Shown: positions 1 through 12,800, counted from the first letter of the stretch. The stretch is 64,000 bases of DNA from Micromussa lordhowensis (GCA_964020085.1 OZ026607.1:10326132-10390131), one strand, 5' to 3'. Notes: a model not told the origin generated them from the sequence alone. A program made the numbers and translations.

Positions 1-356
1 TGCTTTTACGTCTTTTTGAATTCGTAAATGCTAATGTTCAACAACAATAGAGCCAGTGCACCGTTCTAATTTCGAGATGGTTTCCCGCAAACACAAACAA
101 CATTGTTTGCAATGTTTTAATATCTTTTTTATCCAAAAGAAGCGCGCTCGATCTCATTACAATCTAGGTCTCGATTGAAACTTGAACTTAACTTATTTAG
201 AACGGCTTGGCTATGCGCACCGAGCAAAACAGGCTCAAACATGAACTATATGTTAGTGGTCAAAATGCGTTAAACGAACTTTAAACAGTTCAGTTAAATA
301 AATGAGAACTGTCCGACTAGAATAAATATGAAGCAAAAACATGGCTGTTTTCTTCC

Positions 357-900
357 TTATTTCTTGGACTTGTCTAAATAGGTATCCACTTTTGTGAGCA
401 AGTCGTTCACATTGTTCATGGTGTCCATGGCTTTCTTGCACATTTTGTGATGGGCAAGTTGTGCTTCTTTTGCGTGATCAATCTTTCGCTTCTTCTCCTC
501 TTGTCTGCCGTTCTCTTCTTCTGAAGTATCCAGTGATGAAGCGACCAATTCATTGTCAAGTTTCCTTTTAACAGCTTCTACTTTTCGTTTGCGTGGAATA
601 CTTTGTTTGCCTAGCTATCAAGGCAGGCGTTTCGTCTAGACCCGTCGACGTTGTTGGCTGGGTGGCAGGTTGAGCCGATCGCAAAGCATTCTTAATTATG
701 TTGCGTTTTCTCTCCGTCAAGCGATCTGTTGATTGCTCCAGGTACATCCTTACAACGTAGACAGGCAAGCCCGCCTCAATGACTCAGTAATACCTCCTTC
801 CAGTCCTTGCCGTGTCAGAGGTTATAACATTCCACAATGAAGCGTTTTTCATTTTCTCCGATTGAAACGCGTTTCCTTTGAGCACCTGCTTCATGGATCA
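357..900 (-). pseudogene. Possible Harbinger Myb/SANT-like accessory ORF remnant
   Basis: Reading the minus strand from about 900 down to 357, short open pieces in different frames give a Myb/SANT-like stretch (a Trp-Asn-Val run near 830, then a basic RLTERKRNIIKNAL helix near 700) and a Lys-rich helical tail ending DTYLDKSKK at 357. The pieces at 568-768 and 357-548 are in different frames, so the gene is broken. Harbinger/PIF transposons usually carry a Myb-like DNA-binding ORF beside the DDE transposase, and a transposase fragment lies on the opposite strand at 1256-1645. That pairing is the main reason for the call. It could instead be an unrelated coiled-coil gene fragment. Confidence 0.33.
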
Positions 901-1255
901 AGCGAAAGGAAGAAAGGCCTTTAGAAAATTGGTTCTGGGCGGGAATGGGAACACTTACTTAGTTTCTAGTCGTCCATTTATCGCAATATTAGTAAACAAT
1001 ACCAACTGAAACTTTTACCTTTATGCTGGTTGTTTTCAGAACGCACCGACTCTTCTTCTTCTGCGTCCCATGGGTGCCACAAATTTGACATTTGATGACT
1101 GCCAGCGCAGAAAGATGTTTATTATTTTATTTTTGAGCACGTGCAAAATATGTAAATTCTGTGATGTTATTTAACCAGCTTCAAATTGACAAACAATAGC
1201 GTAATTAAACTTATCAAATCCGCAATAAAGTTTATCTTGGAAGCATTGTTGTAAA

Positions 1256-1645
1256 TACTATGATCACTGTATGAATACTCAACTAGTGATGGACAATGAA
1301 GGACATACCCGCTTTGTTCAGGCTGGATTCCTAGGGAGCACGCACGATGTAGTTGCCTTTCGACTGATGGAATCTATTGGTCGAGGATGCAACTTGGATC
1401 TGCCACCTAATGCAAAGCTTCTGGCTAATAAGGCGTATCCAGATGGCGGGTCACTACTGACACCCGTAAGAGCTAACCAGATGCCTTTATTAAATCACAG
1501 GGACCGAAGGCGAGCGCGAAGGTTTAACACGCTACTCTCTAAGAGGAGGGTAAAAGTAGAACACGTTTTTAAAGGAAGTGAAAACATACAAAGCGATAGG
1601 CCAGATTTGGTGGCACCCACGCTGGCTCATGCCTGTTTGCGTTGA
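1256..1645 (+). pseudogene. PIF/Harbinger transposase (DDE_Tnp_4) C-terminal fragment
   Basis: An open frame of about 130 codons matches the C-terminal half of the Harbinger DDE nuclease. Visible family marks are a VMDNEG strand near the start, a GSTHD motif (about residue 25 counted from the ATG at 1271) carrying a catalytic Asp, an AYPDGGSLLTP segment, and RRRARRFNTLLSKRRVKVEHVF, which holds the conserved final Glu. The N-terminal half with the first catalytic region is missing and no frame upstream supplies it. The product would be inactive. The start is arbitrary, because the homology continues upstream of the ATG at 1271 to about 1256. Confidence 0.75.
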
Positions 1646-3255
1646 GTTAGTTGCTCTTTTACCTGAAAGAAGATTGAGACTCTTCAAAACAGTCTAGAAG
1701 ATACGGCGAAAAGTTACTTCAACAGCTTTCCACAAATGCACACACGTTCTATTTTAATACGTACTGAAGTTTATTTAGACGGACAGCAATTTTGAATGCT
1801 AAAACGAAATTAGGTCTTGTTTGAGCACGTTTTTGCGTGTGCACGTAGCCATCATTTATTGTTCTTGTGATGGAGTAACACACACATTGCAGTTGTTGTA
1901 GCTACGCTTTATGAACGTTTCTAAGCAGCATCTGGAATGTGAACACAAGTTGCATCTAGATCTGTTCAATGAAAAAGAGTTTAAAAAGATCGTGTTTATT
2001 TGTCTGTTGTAGGCGCACGTGAGCGAGTTTTATCATTTTGAACGCACGTATTCATTAGCATTTAGGGATTCCAATTAGCATATAAGAAACGAGGTTTGTG
2101 AAATCACTCTAATATGTTAGAACCTGTTTAGAGCGGACATCCTGTATTAACCACATAATACAGGTTTCACTGTAATAGAGACTGTGCCAACTGACTAGCA
2201 ATCATGTTCGAAAATAATTGAGAACAGTTAACTTGTAATTTGAGGACCTGTTAAGAGTGAGATTTTCCAATGTCCTTTTATTTCATGTGGCATCAAGCAA
2301 AAACTATGAAGTGACTAGCCAGTTTGTTTTAAACTAATAAATTGTTCTGGAAAGAAGTAAAGTTTTCGTTTGCACTGTTTCGTAATGATTCATTGTCTCC
2401 CTTACCCTATTTCACAAAGATTTCAACAAACCTTCTTTTGCACAGCCCCCAAAAGGAGAACTCAAGTATGAAACTGACAGCGGTTATCATGGGAAATTTG
2501 AAAGAAATCCCTAAAAGGTACCGGAAGCTTATACCAATCTCCCTTTGGTGGGCCTGGCTCAAATTCATTTTAACCCCAAGAGGTACCAATTCAACTAAAC
2601 TACCTTCTCATATTTTTTCCCGGCTTACAGGCCTAAAGGTACTGAGATAACTCGGTGCATTCGATTTCACCTTTCCAAACCATAGATTTTAACCCACAAA
2701 AGGTACCCTGCCCTTTTTGTTCAAATACATTTTCTTACCACTAATTACTACTAGTCTACTATAGAAATATTATGCAAACTACATTGTGCAGTGCAAACTG
2801 GCAACCTTACAGGAGTCAATAATAAGAAGCATACAAAGTGTATTATCGATATTGTTTTCTTTTTACTGCACTAACAGTAACATTTTACCTCGTCTGGTAC
2901 TATCTTAATGCTGGGTAATCAACAAAAGAAACCACTTCGTGTATGCAAATTCAACCGATTGGAATCAAACTAAGCATAAGTCCACAAGTACTCATTGCGG
3001 ACCTATTTTTTTAAGGGTTCATGGAATGTGATCTCGGTGTAAACATTAAACTTTTTCCTGTAGTGAGCAGCTCAACAGGTCAAACAGAAGATATCGATGC
3101 AGCCCTTGGATTAATACATTATTAGCTATTATTGTTTTTTGAGTCTTGGTCACTAGGTGCCAAACAATAGTTCTTTTCTAAAATGGACTGTTTTTTGAAT
3201 GGTGTACAATTTTCTTCTCCAAAGTAAAGTGGTGCTATATTGTTTCCATTCATAG
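1646..3255. other. No gene seen; probable intron or intergenic DNA
   Basis: The stretch is AT-rich with stops in all frames. The 102-codon open frame at 2342-2650 has no recognisable composition or motif and I do not regard it as a gene. The end of the stretch (TTCCATTCATAG before 3256) is a good splice acceptor, so at least its right part is likely the last intron of the gene that follows. Confidence 0.5.
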
Positions 3256-3889
3256 ACAAAGACGAGAGGAAAAGGAAAAAGCTAAACGGCGTGAACGGGA
3301 TGAAGAGTTAGAGCAAGAAAGGCTGGCCAATATGAAAGCTGAACGAGAGCGCCGTGCTAAAGAAGACTGGAAGAAACGGCAACAACAGGTGTTAGCGCAC
3401 AGAAAACTCGAGGAAGAATTACGCAAAGAGCAAGAGAAGATTGAGGCTGAACTCGAGGCAGCGCGACTCAGAGAGGAGGAAGGACGAATAAAAGCTATGG
3501 AAGAGTCGGAAAGGATAGCATTCCTGGAGAAAATGCGACAGGAAGAAGATGAGTTGAGACGAAGACTTGAAGAACAGAAACGAAAAGATGAGGATGAGAG
3601 GACAGTTCGAGAAGAAGAAAGAAGACGACGGGAAGAGGCTCTCGCATTACTACGGCAAAAGCAGTTACAAAGACATTTATTTATTGCAGGAATCTTAAAA
3701 GAAAGTCAGTATCTTGCTTTATGCCAGCGACTAACGAGAGCATTTACTTTTTCATATTTTGACCTTATTCCATGGAATCATTTGCAACACTTGAATCCAC
3801 CACCTTCGCCGGTCCGAGATCTTTTACGTTCAGTGAAGGAGAACATTCCTCCTACAATTATGGAGGAAAATGAAGTCGTAGAGGAGTAA
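3256..3889 (+). CDS. Last exon of a host gene: charged coiled-coil protein
   Basis: The frame is open from a splice acceptor at 3254-3255 (AG after a pyrimidine-rich tract) to TAA at 3887-3889. It encodes about 140 residues of almost uninterrupted Glu/Arg/Lys/Gln heptads, a long single alpha helix or coiled coil, followed by a non-helical C-terminal tail of about 65 residues rich in aromatic and Pro residues and ending EENEVVEE. The first base, 3256, completes a codon from the previous exon. The ATG at 3332 is internal, not the start. I do not recognise the family securely; proteins of this kind occur in ciliary and cytoskeletal assemblies. It is the only stretch in the window that behaves like a conserved single-copy host gene. 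Upstream exons lie before or outside what I can resolve. Confidence 0.6.
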
Positions 3890-4101
3890 GAAAAATTAAA
3901 ACGGCTTGAAAATTTAGGTATTCATTTCACACACTAGTTTTTTGGGGAAAAAGTCTAAAAATTACGAAATTCCGTGCAGTAACATTGTGTTTCATCTTTT
4001 TGTTGTCATGTTGAACCTACCATTTCTTTATACTTTCTCTTTTTGAGGAGCCGAAATCACCATAGCAACAATGATTCCGTTATATTTTTACAATCTGTGT
4101 A

Positions 4102-4107
4102 AATAAA
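4102..4107 (+). promoter_or_regulatory. AATAAA polyadenylation signal
   Basis: A canonical AATAAA lies about 215 bases after the stop codon at 3889 and is followed by GT/T-rich sequence. It is the best candidate for the 3' end of the coiled-coil gene. Confidence 0.5.
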
Positions 4108-4249
4108 AGAGTAATATGCATATTTCACTGTTTGATATGTGAAGAGCATTAACTTCGTCTGGACTAAGCAGGAAGTTTTGAACTAAGATTTCTGAAATTA
4201 GTTTCCTAATTTCCGACTTCCAGTTTAGTGGTCAGGCGGAGACCGGATT

Positions 4250-4720
4250 TCAAATTAAAAGATTTTGTTTTATAGACTCTCTTTTAACAAAACGCAAAGC
4301 TTGGGGAATGAGAATAATGGGAGGGAGAACAGGCGACCGTGATCGGCTGAAAGCTGCGCAAAAAAACTGACCCCAAAAGAACCAGGAGTTTGGGTATGGA
4401 GAAAATAAAGGAAGAGGGGAGCCATCCAAAGAGGATTGTTCATTCGATGGCAAAGCCATCAAATCCGCGGAGTGACCAAGTTGGCCTCCAAGTCTAGTCT
4501 GAATTTGAGACCAGGCAGAAGGGTATAATTTGGCATCCCCGCGATGGGGGGTTTGTAGGATTGGCAGCAGAGGGGATATAAGAAAGGTTGAGATGAATAT
4601 TAGTTCTGGCAACAACAAAAAACAGCTTCTTGAGAGCGTTGGGAGTGCCAGGACCTAATGAGAACTTGGCTATCAGTAAATACAAGATAATTTGGTTTTA
4701 TCAACTGGGTTGATAATGTA
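4250..4720 (-). pseudogene. DIRS-type retrotransposon remnant, RNase H end
   Basis: On the minus strand, fragments in shifting frames give a TDSQVLIRSW element near 4665, an IHLNLSYIPSAANP segment followed by a PSR (the typical close of DIRS-group RNase H), and then a downstream linker with a LYPSAWSQIQ..GGQ.GHSADLMALPSN run and a PLPLFSPYP run to about 4250. At least two frameshifts separate these pieces, one near 4545 and one near 4640. I infer the end of the RT/RNase H ORF of a DIRS-like tyrosine-recombinase retroelement. It differs from the element at 60963-64000. Confidence 0.6.
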
Positions 4721-5060
4721 AATGGCCACCGTAAAGAGATTCGGAAGCTGACGTTTCGAGAGTTAGCCCTTCGTCGGAGCGAATCAAGGAAGTGTGGGTT
4801 GTGTGTATACAGAAATATGGAGCTACGCTATTAGTTGGTGCCTGGCAGCGTGAAAAACAACAGAATGAATTAGTTGAATGAAAAGCGTTCGTTGATACCG
4901 TGAGGATTTAGAGTGCCGATTTGAAAACTAAATTTTTGTTCAAGACTTTTGCGGCTTTCTGTGCTTCCTTGATGTAGGGAGAGGCCGCAGACTGCCATAT
5001 GTTGCTTTGAATGATTCGGCAGATTGAAATCAATACTAAAACTATTCTGCATACAACCAA
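4700..5060 (-). pseudogene. Penelope-like element 3' end with GIY-YIG remnant
   Basis: The minus-strand frame at 4870-5052 (FNLPNHSKQHMAV, then QGSTESRKSLEQKFSFQIGT, then LNPHGINERF) has the layout of the last 50 residues of a Penelope-like GIY-YIG endonuclease: a His near FNLPNHS, a Glu in the helix, and a terminal LNPHGIN. Behind the stop, 4700-4790 holds a stretch that reads AAGGGCTAACTCTCGAAACG on the minus strand, of the kind found behind such ORFs. The 5' part is missing. Confidence 0.5.
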
Positions 5061-5081
5061 TGGTTCAGAACGAACCATTAC

Positions 5082-5281
5082 CGGTGTGCGACATTTGCAG
5101 ACTGCAGACTGCAGACTACATTTAGGGCTAAATAGCACTCTGGTTAGCCTGAATAGCACTCAGGTTAGCCTGAATAGCACTCAGGTTAGCCTGTTTACGG
5201 TTAGCTATTGGTAATGGAAATGGGAATAAAATATTTTAGTTAAAAAGTCTACAGTCTGCAGTCTGCAAGTGTCGCACACCG
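5082..5281. mobile_element. 200 bp MITE with CGG termini and 9-bp target duplication
   Basis: The ends are inverted copies of about 35 bp (33 of 35 match) starting CGGTGTGCGACA. They are flanked by the direct repeat AACCATTAC at 5073-5081 and 5282-5290. Each arm is a tandem of a 7-bp word (GCAGACT three times on the left, AGTCTGC-type on the right). The middle carries three copies of a 21-bp repeat. A 9-bp duplication is usual for MULE-type DNA transposons; that superfamily call is inference. No coding capacity. Confidence 0.8.
5131..5193 (+). repeat. 21-bp direct repeat, three copies
   Basis: The unit AATAGCACTCAGGTTAGCCTG is repeated at 5131, 5152 and 5173; the first copy has one change. 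It forms the core of the 200 bp MITE. Confidence 0.9.
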
Positions 5282-5282
5282 A

Positions 5283-5711
5283 ACCATTACTGTGTTCTCC
5301 ATTTTTGTGTTTCAATAACTGATCTTATACTAGCTTATATTGCTCGTCACTTTTCCTGAAGTAATACTACCCTTCTCATATTTGTCTGCCACAGTGGATG
5401 AAAGAACGAGGTGTATTCGTGGTTTTTATATACAGTCACTATGTTAATAATACGGTTACTATGTTAATCATGACCACTGTGGAACTGCGGGAGCAGCATG
5501 TGAAACATTACTGTGTTATTCATTTTTGTATTTCAATAATCTCATATTTGTCCGCCACACTGTGGGACTGCGTAGCACCATTTGAAAACATTCTTGTTGA
5601 AAGTAATGTATCGATTCTACGCCGTCGGGCTGCGAGGGCAGCATGTGAAACATTACTGTGTTATCCATTTTTGTATTTCAATAATCTCATATTTGTCCGC
5701 CACACTGTGAG
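5283..5711 (+). repeat. Imperfect direct repeats of about 74 bp
   Basis: Nearly identical stretches occur at 5493-5566 and 5638-5711 (GCAGCATGTGAAACATTACT through CCGCCACACTGTG). A more diverged copy spans 5283-5397 with an insertion in the middle. The open frame at 5398-5784 runs through these repeats and is not a gene. Confidence 0.75.
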
Positions 5712-5804
5712 ACGGGTGACCCGAAAACACTGTCTCTCAACGGAAACGTTTAGAGAAGTAAAAAACCATTGCAGATGCGGGTAATTAAATGTAGAGCTGA
5801 CTTG

Positions 5805-5975
5805 CGTTTAAAAAAAATATCATACAAAGGCCGCTTGCAAACACCTTCTCAAATCGGTGTTGTTTTCTTCGATAAACCTCGTAGGGAACCATCCCTAGGA
5901 GGTTTATGGAAGAAAGCAACACCAATATTTGAGAAGGTGTTTGCGGGCGGCGTTTGTTTGATATTTTTGGAAACG
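5805..5975. mobile_element. Foldback (hairpin) MITE
   Basis: The two halves are inverted copies across the centre at about 5890. The left arm holds AAACACCTTCTCAAAT and GATAAACCTC; the right arm holds their reverse complements. The arms extend outward to GCGTTT at 5805 and AAACGC at 5975. A near-perfect hairpin of about 170 bp with no coding capacity. The 110-codon open frame through it is a by-product of the palindrome. Confidence 0.8.
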
Positions 5976-6319
5976 CTGTTTTCGCTCAGAACAAATTTTA
6001 TCAACACATACACAAAGCGGGCCTACAATATCCACCAGGAGTTCGCTTTGCGAAAAAAAACGTTTAGTAGACCGATGAAATTCGCCACCTGTAGCGTATA
6101 AAATCGTGTTGCTCTATCAAGACCTGAGCAAAAGATAAATCACTTTCGTCAAAAACACTGTAAAAAAGCAAAACTAATAAAAAAAAAACATACATTACAA
6201 CTGCTCAAATATAAAACATGCAATAGACTGAATAACAGGCAAAAAATGAAATACTGATCACCCACAGAGCAAGTGCGGACTCATGAAAATGAACATTCCA
6301 GTTATCAAAAATATCAAGG

Positions 6320-8000
6320 ACGACTGATCGCCGGAATATCAAACACAACTGATCGAAAAGGTCACTTGTACAACTGATTGAATGAAACACACAACTGATG
6401 GAATATCAAACACAACTGAACGAAAAAGTGACATCTACAACTGATTGAATGAAACACAACTGATCGAATATCAAATACAACTGATCGAAAAGGACGGCAC
6501 ATGTACAACTGATTGAATGAAACACAACTGATTAAATCTCAAACACAAATGATCGAAAAAGTCACATGCACAACTGATTGAACGAAACATACAACTGATT
6601 GAATATCAAACACCACTGATCGAAAAAGTGACATCTACAATTGATTGAATGAAACACACAACTGATCGAATATCAAACACAACTGATCGAAAAGGTCACA
6701 TGCACACTGAACTGATTGAATAAAACACAATTGATCGAATATCAATCACAACTGATCGAATATCAAACACAACTGATCGAAAAAGTCACATGCACAACTG
6801 ATTGAATGAAACACAACTGATCGAATATCAATCACAACTGATCGAATATCAAACACAACTGATCGAAAAAGTCACATGCACAACTGATTGAATGAAACAC
6901 AACTGATTAAATCTCAAACACAAATGATCGAAAAAGTCACATGCACAACTGATTGAACGAAACATACAACTGATTGAATATCAAACACCACTGATCGAAA
7001 AAGTGACATCTGCAATTGATTGAATGAAACACACAACTGATCGAATATCAAACACAACTGATCGAAAAGGTCACATGCACAACTGATTGAATGAAACACA
7101 ATTGATCGAATATCAATCACAACTGATCGAATATCAAACACAACTGATCGAAAAAGTCACATGCACAACTGATTGAATGAAACACAACTGATCGAATATC
7201 AATCACAACTGATCGAATATCAAACACAACTGATCGAAAAAGTCACATGCACAACTGATTGAATGAAACACAACTGATCGAATATCAATCACAACTGATC
7301 GAATATCAAACACAAACTGATCGAAAAAGTCACGCTTACAACGTATCGAAAAAAAGACAACTGATCGAATATCAAGCACAACTGATAGGAAAAGTCACGC
7401 TTACAACTGATCGAAATATCAAGCACAACTGATCGAAAAAGTCACGCTTACAACGTATCGAAAAAAAGACAACTGATCGAATATCAAGCACAACTGATAG
7501 GAAAAGTCACGCTTACAACTGATCGAAATATCAAGCACAACTGATCGAAAAAGTCACGCTTACAACTGATCGAAATATCAAGCACAACTGATCGAAAGAG
7601 TCACGCTTACAACTGATCGAAAAAAAAGTCAACTGATCGAATATCAAGCACAACTGATAGAAAAAGTCACGCTTACAACTGATCGAAAAAAAGACAACTG
7701 ATCGAATATCAAAAACTGATAGGAAAAGTCACGCTTACAACTGATCGAAAAAAAGTCAACTGATCGAATATCAAGCACAACTGATCGAATATCAAGCACA
7801 ACTGATAGAAAAAGTCACGCTTACAACTGATCGAAAAAAAGACAACTGATCGAATATCAAGCATAACTGATAGAAAAAGTCACGCTTACAACTGATCGAA
7901 AAAAAGACAACTGATCGAATATCAAGCACAACTGATAGGAAAAGTCACGCTTACAACTGATCGAAAAAAAGACAACTGATCGAATATCAAGCACAACTGA
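6320..8000. repeat. CAACTGATCGAA satellite array
   Basis: The core word CAACTGATCGAA (or CAACTGATTGAA) recurs every 15 to 25 bases with linkers such as TATCAAACA, AAAGTCACATG and AAAGTCACGCTTA. To about 7310 the composite unit carries GTCACATG and TGATTGAATGAAACA. From 7320 it switches to the GTCACGCTTA and AAAAAAAGACAA type, so two subfamilies are joined head to tail. The array runs into the gap at 8001, so its length is unknown. No genes. Confidence 0.92.
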
Positions 8001-8200
8001 NNNNNNNNNNNNNNNNNNNNNNNNNNNNNNNNNNNNNNNNNNNNNNNNNNNNNNNNNNNNNNNNNNNNNNNNNNNNNNNNNNNNNNNNNNNNNNNNNNNN
8101 NNNNNNNNNNNNNNNNNNNNNNNNNNNNNNNNNNNNNNNNNNNNNNNNNNNNNNNNNNNNNNNNNNNNNNNNNNNNNNNNNNNNNNNNNNNNNNNNNNNN
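8001..8200. other. Assembly gap, 200 N
   Basis: Exactly 200 N at the edge of the CAACTGAT satellite. The size is likely a placeholder. Confidence 0.98.
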
Positions 8201-8880
8201 ATTTTATTTAGGTATATTTGTTATACCTTACAAAATTGTGTAAATTTTAACTCCATTTTCTCCAGGGGGGTTTAACTGGAAACATCTATTTTTCAAAACA
8301 ATTAAGCTACTTGTGAGTTTAAGTTTTCTGTGAGCAAATAGTCATCATTAGAAGTAGCTGAGGTAACTATTATGCAAAGAAAATGAGTGCATCTAGTCGC
8401 TGTGTTATTGGACAATACAAAAGTGAGCTGTGAGAGATCTACTCTAGGTTTCTGATAGTTTTCTTTCATACTTTCTGCTACATACACATTATTTATCTTT
8501 TATTTGTCAGCTCAAAATATTCATTTTCCTGTCCAAGGCATTTCTCATACCCTTGTGTTTTACCAGCAAATAAAGTACAATTAGAAACCAATCACATCAA
8601 TGGATTTGTAAAATACAATGACAAGTGGCTTTCATTTATCCATGTCTACATGTATATGGATTGTACATATAAGTTAGACCTTCAAGACAAATATCTTTGC
8701 ATATCAAAAACAGTTGATTAAGAGGAATTTTAATGCTTATTTTGGTACTAAGGATTAACATCAACCACAGAATTCATAGGTAGGTTTCTAGAAAAAAAGC
8801 ACTTGTGGTAGAAGAATCCCACTAACAGATAGTACATTCCTAATTCCACTGTTTATTTCAACAGATTTGGACAAAGAATC
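8201..8880. other. No gene seen
   Basis: AT-rich sequence with stops in every frame, between the gap and the pyrimidine-rich array. The 61-codon minus-strand open frame at 8302-8487 has no supporting feature. Confidence 0.5.
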
Positions 8881-9800
8881 TGTACTCTACTATATTCTGC
8901 ACTCTAAGCTACGCTACTCTACTCTACTATCTACTCTACTCTGTTCTGCTGTACTCTACTATACCCTACTCGATGCTACTCTAGTCTACTCTGCTCCCTA
9001 CTCTACTCTACTCCACTATACTCTACTCTAATCTACTCTACTATCTACTCTACCTTACTTGACTCCACTCCACTCCACGCTACTCTGCTCTATGCTATTC
9101 TAATCTTTGCTCTACTCTGCTCTCTACTCCACTCTACTATCTACTCTAAGCTTCTGTACTCTGCTTTCTACTCCACTCTACTCTACTCTGCCCTCTACTC
9201 AACTCTCTACTGCACTCTACCCTCCTCTGCTCTCTAATCTACTTTGCTCTACATTTCTCAACTCTATACTCCCCTACTCTCCATTCTCCACTCTCCACTT
9301 TCCACTCTCCACTTTCCACTTTCCACTTTCCACTCTCCACTTTCCACTCTCCACTTTCCACTTTCCACTTTCCACTCTCCACTTTCCACTCTCCACTTTC
9401 CACTCTCCACTTTCCACTCTTCACTTTCCAGTCTTCACTTTCCACTCTCTATTCTACTCTACTCTCCACTCTCTACTCTCTACTCTCTACTCCCTACTCT
9501 CTACTCTACTCTACTTGACTCCACTCTGATCCACGCTACTCTACTCTATGCTATTCTGCCCTCCTCTACTCTACGAGTAGAGTAGACTAGAGTAGGGTAG
9601 AGTAGAGAGTAAATTAGAGAGCAGAGCAGAGTAGAGTAGAGTACAGTAGATAGTAGAGTAGAGTACAGTAGAGAGCAGAGTACAGTAGAGTACAGTAGAT
9701 AGAACAGTAGAGTGGAGAAGAGAAGATGGTAGAGTACAGAAGAGTAGAGAAGGGTAGAGTAGAGTAGAGTAGAGGGCACAGTTGAGTGGAGATTTGTGGA

Positions 9801-12800
9801 GGGTTAGCGTTTAACCCTAAACGCTAACCCTTAACGCTATAACCCTAACCCTAACCGTAACCCTCCACTCGTCTCCCCTCTACTGTGCTCTCTACTCTAC
9901 TCTATTCTACTCTTTTCCACTCTTCTGTACTCTACTATCTTCTCTTCTCTACTGTACTGTACTATCCACTGTACTCTACTGTACTCTGCTCTCTACTCTA
10001 CTCTTCTCTACTGTCTACTCTACTCTACTCTACTCTGCCCTGCTCTCCACTCTACTCTCTACTCTATTCTACTCTGCTCTACTCTGCTCTCTACTCCACT
10101 CTGCTATCTATTCTAATCTTCTGTACTATGCTATATCCTCCACTCTACTCTACTCTGCCCTCTACTCAACTCTCTACTGCACTCTACTCTCCTCTGCTCA
10201 CTAATCTACTCTAATCTACTTTGCTCTACATTTCTCTACTCTATACTCCCCTACTCTCCATTTTCCACTCTCCACTTTCCACTCTCCACTTTCCACTCTC
10301 CACTCTCCACTTTCCACTCTCTATTGTACTCTACTGCACTCTCCACTCTCTCCACTCTACTCCACTCTACCCTCCTATCTACTCCACTCTACTCTGCTCT
10401 GCTCTCCACGCTACTATCTACTCTACTCTGCTCTACTCTGCTCTCTACCCCACTCTACTATCTACTCTTATCTTCTGTACTCTGCTTTCTACTCCACTCT
10501 ACTCTGCTCCCTACTCTCCTCTGTTCTACAATCTACTCTAATCTACTCTGCTCTACATTTCTCTTCTCTTTACTCCCCTACTCTCCACTTTCCACTCTCC
10601 ACTTTCCACTCTCCACTTTCCACTCTCCACTTTCCACTCTCCACTTTCCACTCTCCACTTTCCACTCTCCACTTTCCACCCTCCACTTTCCACTCTCTAT
10701 TCTATTCTACTCTACTCTCCACTCTCTACTCTCTAATCTCTACTCTCTACTCTCTACTCTACTCTACTTGACTCCACTCTAATCCACGCTACTCTACTCT
10801 ATGCTATTCTGCTCTCCTTTACTCTACGAGTAGAGTAGACTAGAGTAGGGTAGAGTAGAGAGTAAATTAGAGAGCAGAGCAGAGTAGAGTAGAGTAGAGT
10901 AGATAGTAGAGTAGAGTACAGTAGAGAGCAGAGTACAATAGAGTACAGTAGATAGAACAGTAGAGTGGAGAAGAGAAGATAGTAGAGTACAGAAGAGTAG
11001 AGAAGGGTAGAGTAGAGTAGAGTAGAGGGCACAGTTGAGTGGAGATTTGTGGAGGGTTAGCGTTTAACCCTAAACGCTAACCCTTAACGCTATAACCCTA
11101 ACCCTAACCGTAACCCTCCACTCGTCTCCCCTCTACTGTGCTCTCTACTTTACTCTATTCTACTCTTTTCCACTCTCCTGTACTGTACTATCTTCTCTTC
11201 TCTACTGTACTTTACTATCTACTGTACTCTACTGTACTCTGCTCTCTAGTCTGCTCTTCTCTACTATCTCCTCTACTCTACTCTACTCTGCCCTGCTCTC
11301 CACTCTACTCTCTACTCTACTCTACTCTGCTCTACTCTGCTCTCTACTCCACTCTACTATCTACTCTAATCTTCTGTACGCTGCTTTCTACTCCACTCTA
11401 CTCTGCTCCCTACTCTCCTCTGCTCTCCAATCTACTCTAATCTACTCTGCTCTACATTTCTCTTCTCTATACTCCCTTACTCTCTATTCTCCACTCTCCA
11501 CTTCCCACTCTCCACTTTCCACTCTTCACTTTTTACTCTCTATTCTACTCTACTGTACTCTCTACTCTCAACTCTACTCTACTCTATGCTATTCTGCTCT
11601 CCTCTACTCTACGAGTAGAGTGGACTAGAGTAGGGTAGAGTAGAGAGTAAATTAGAGAGCAGAGCAGAGTAGAGTAGAGTAGAGTAGATAGTAGAGTAGA
11701 GTACAGTAGAGAGCAGAGTACAGTAGATAGAACAGTAGAGTGGAGAAGAGAAGATAGTAGAGTACAGAAGAGTAGAGAAGGGTAGAGTAGAGTAGAGTAG
11801 AGGGCACAGTTGAGTGGAGATTTGTGGAGGGTAAGCGTTTAACCCTAAACGCTAACCCTTAACGCTATAACCCTAACCCTCCACTCGTCTCCCCTCTACT
11901 GTGCTCTCTACTTTTTTCTATTCTACTCTTTTCCACTCTCCTGTACTCTACTATCTTCTCTTCTCTACTGTACTGTACTATCTACTGTACTCTACTGTAC
12001 TCTGCTCTCTACTCTGCTCTTCTTTACTATCTACTCTACTCTACCCTACTCTGCCCTGCTCTCCACTCTACTCTCTACTCTACTCTACTCTGCTCTACTC
12101 TGCTCTCTACTCCACTCTACTATCTACTCTAATCTTCTGTACTCTACTTTCTACTCCACTCTACTCTGCTCCCTACTCTCCTCTGCTCTCCAATCTACTC
12201 TAATCTACTCTGCTCTACATTTCTCTTCTCTATACTCCCTTACTCTCTATTCTCCACTCTCCACTTTCCACTCTCCACTTTCCACTCTCTATTCTACTCT
12301 ACTCTACTCTCCACTCTCTACTCTCTACTCTCTACTCCCTACTCTCTACTCTACTCTACTCTACTTGACTCCACTCTAATCCACGCTACTCTACTCTATG
12401 CTATTCTGCCCTCCTCTACTCTACGAGTAGAGTAGACTAGAGTAGGGTAGAGTAGAGAGTAAATTAGAGAGCAGAGCAGAGTAGAGTAGAGTAGAGTAGA
12501 TAGTAGAGTAGAGTACAGTAGAGAGCAGAGTACAGTAGAGTACAGTAGATAGAACAGTAGAGTGGAGAAGAGAAGATAGTAGAGTACAGAAGAGTAGAGA
12601 AGGGTAGAGTAGAGTAGAGTAGAGGGCACAGTTGAGTGGAGATTTGTGGAGGGTTAGCGTTTAACCCTAATTGCTAACCCTTAACGCTATAACCCTAACC
12701 CTAACCGTAACCCTCCACTCGTCTCCCCTCTACTGTGCTCTCTACTCTACTTTATTCTACTCTTTTCCACTCTTCTGTACTCTACTATCTTCTCTTCTCT

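Noticed and set aside
2342..2650. 102-codon plus-strand frame before the coiled-coil exon
   Set aside because: Overlaps a minus-strand frame of similar size, lacks motifs and has no clear splice or promoter context.
5769..6101. A 110-codon frame with ordinary amino-acid use
   Set aside because: It runs straight through the two arms of a hairpin element, so its middle is the translation of an inverted repeat.
6320..8000. CRISPR-like spacing in the CAACTGAT repeats
   Set aside because: The spacers are themselves repeated and vary in length, and the genome is eukaryotic; it is a satellite.
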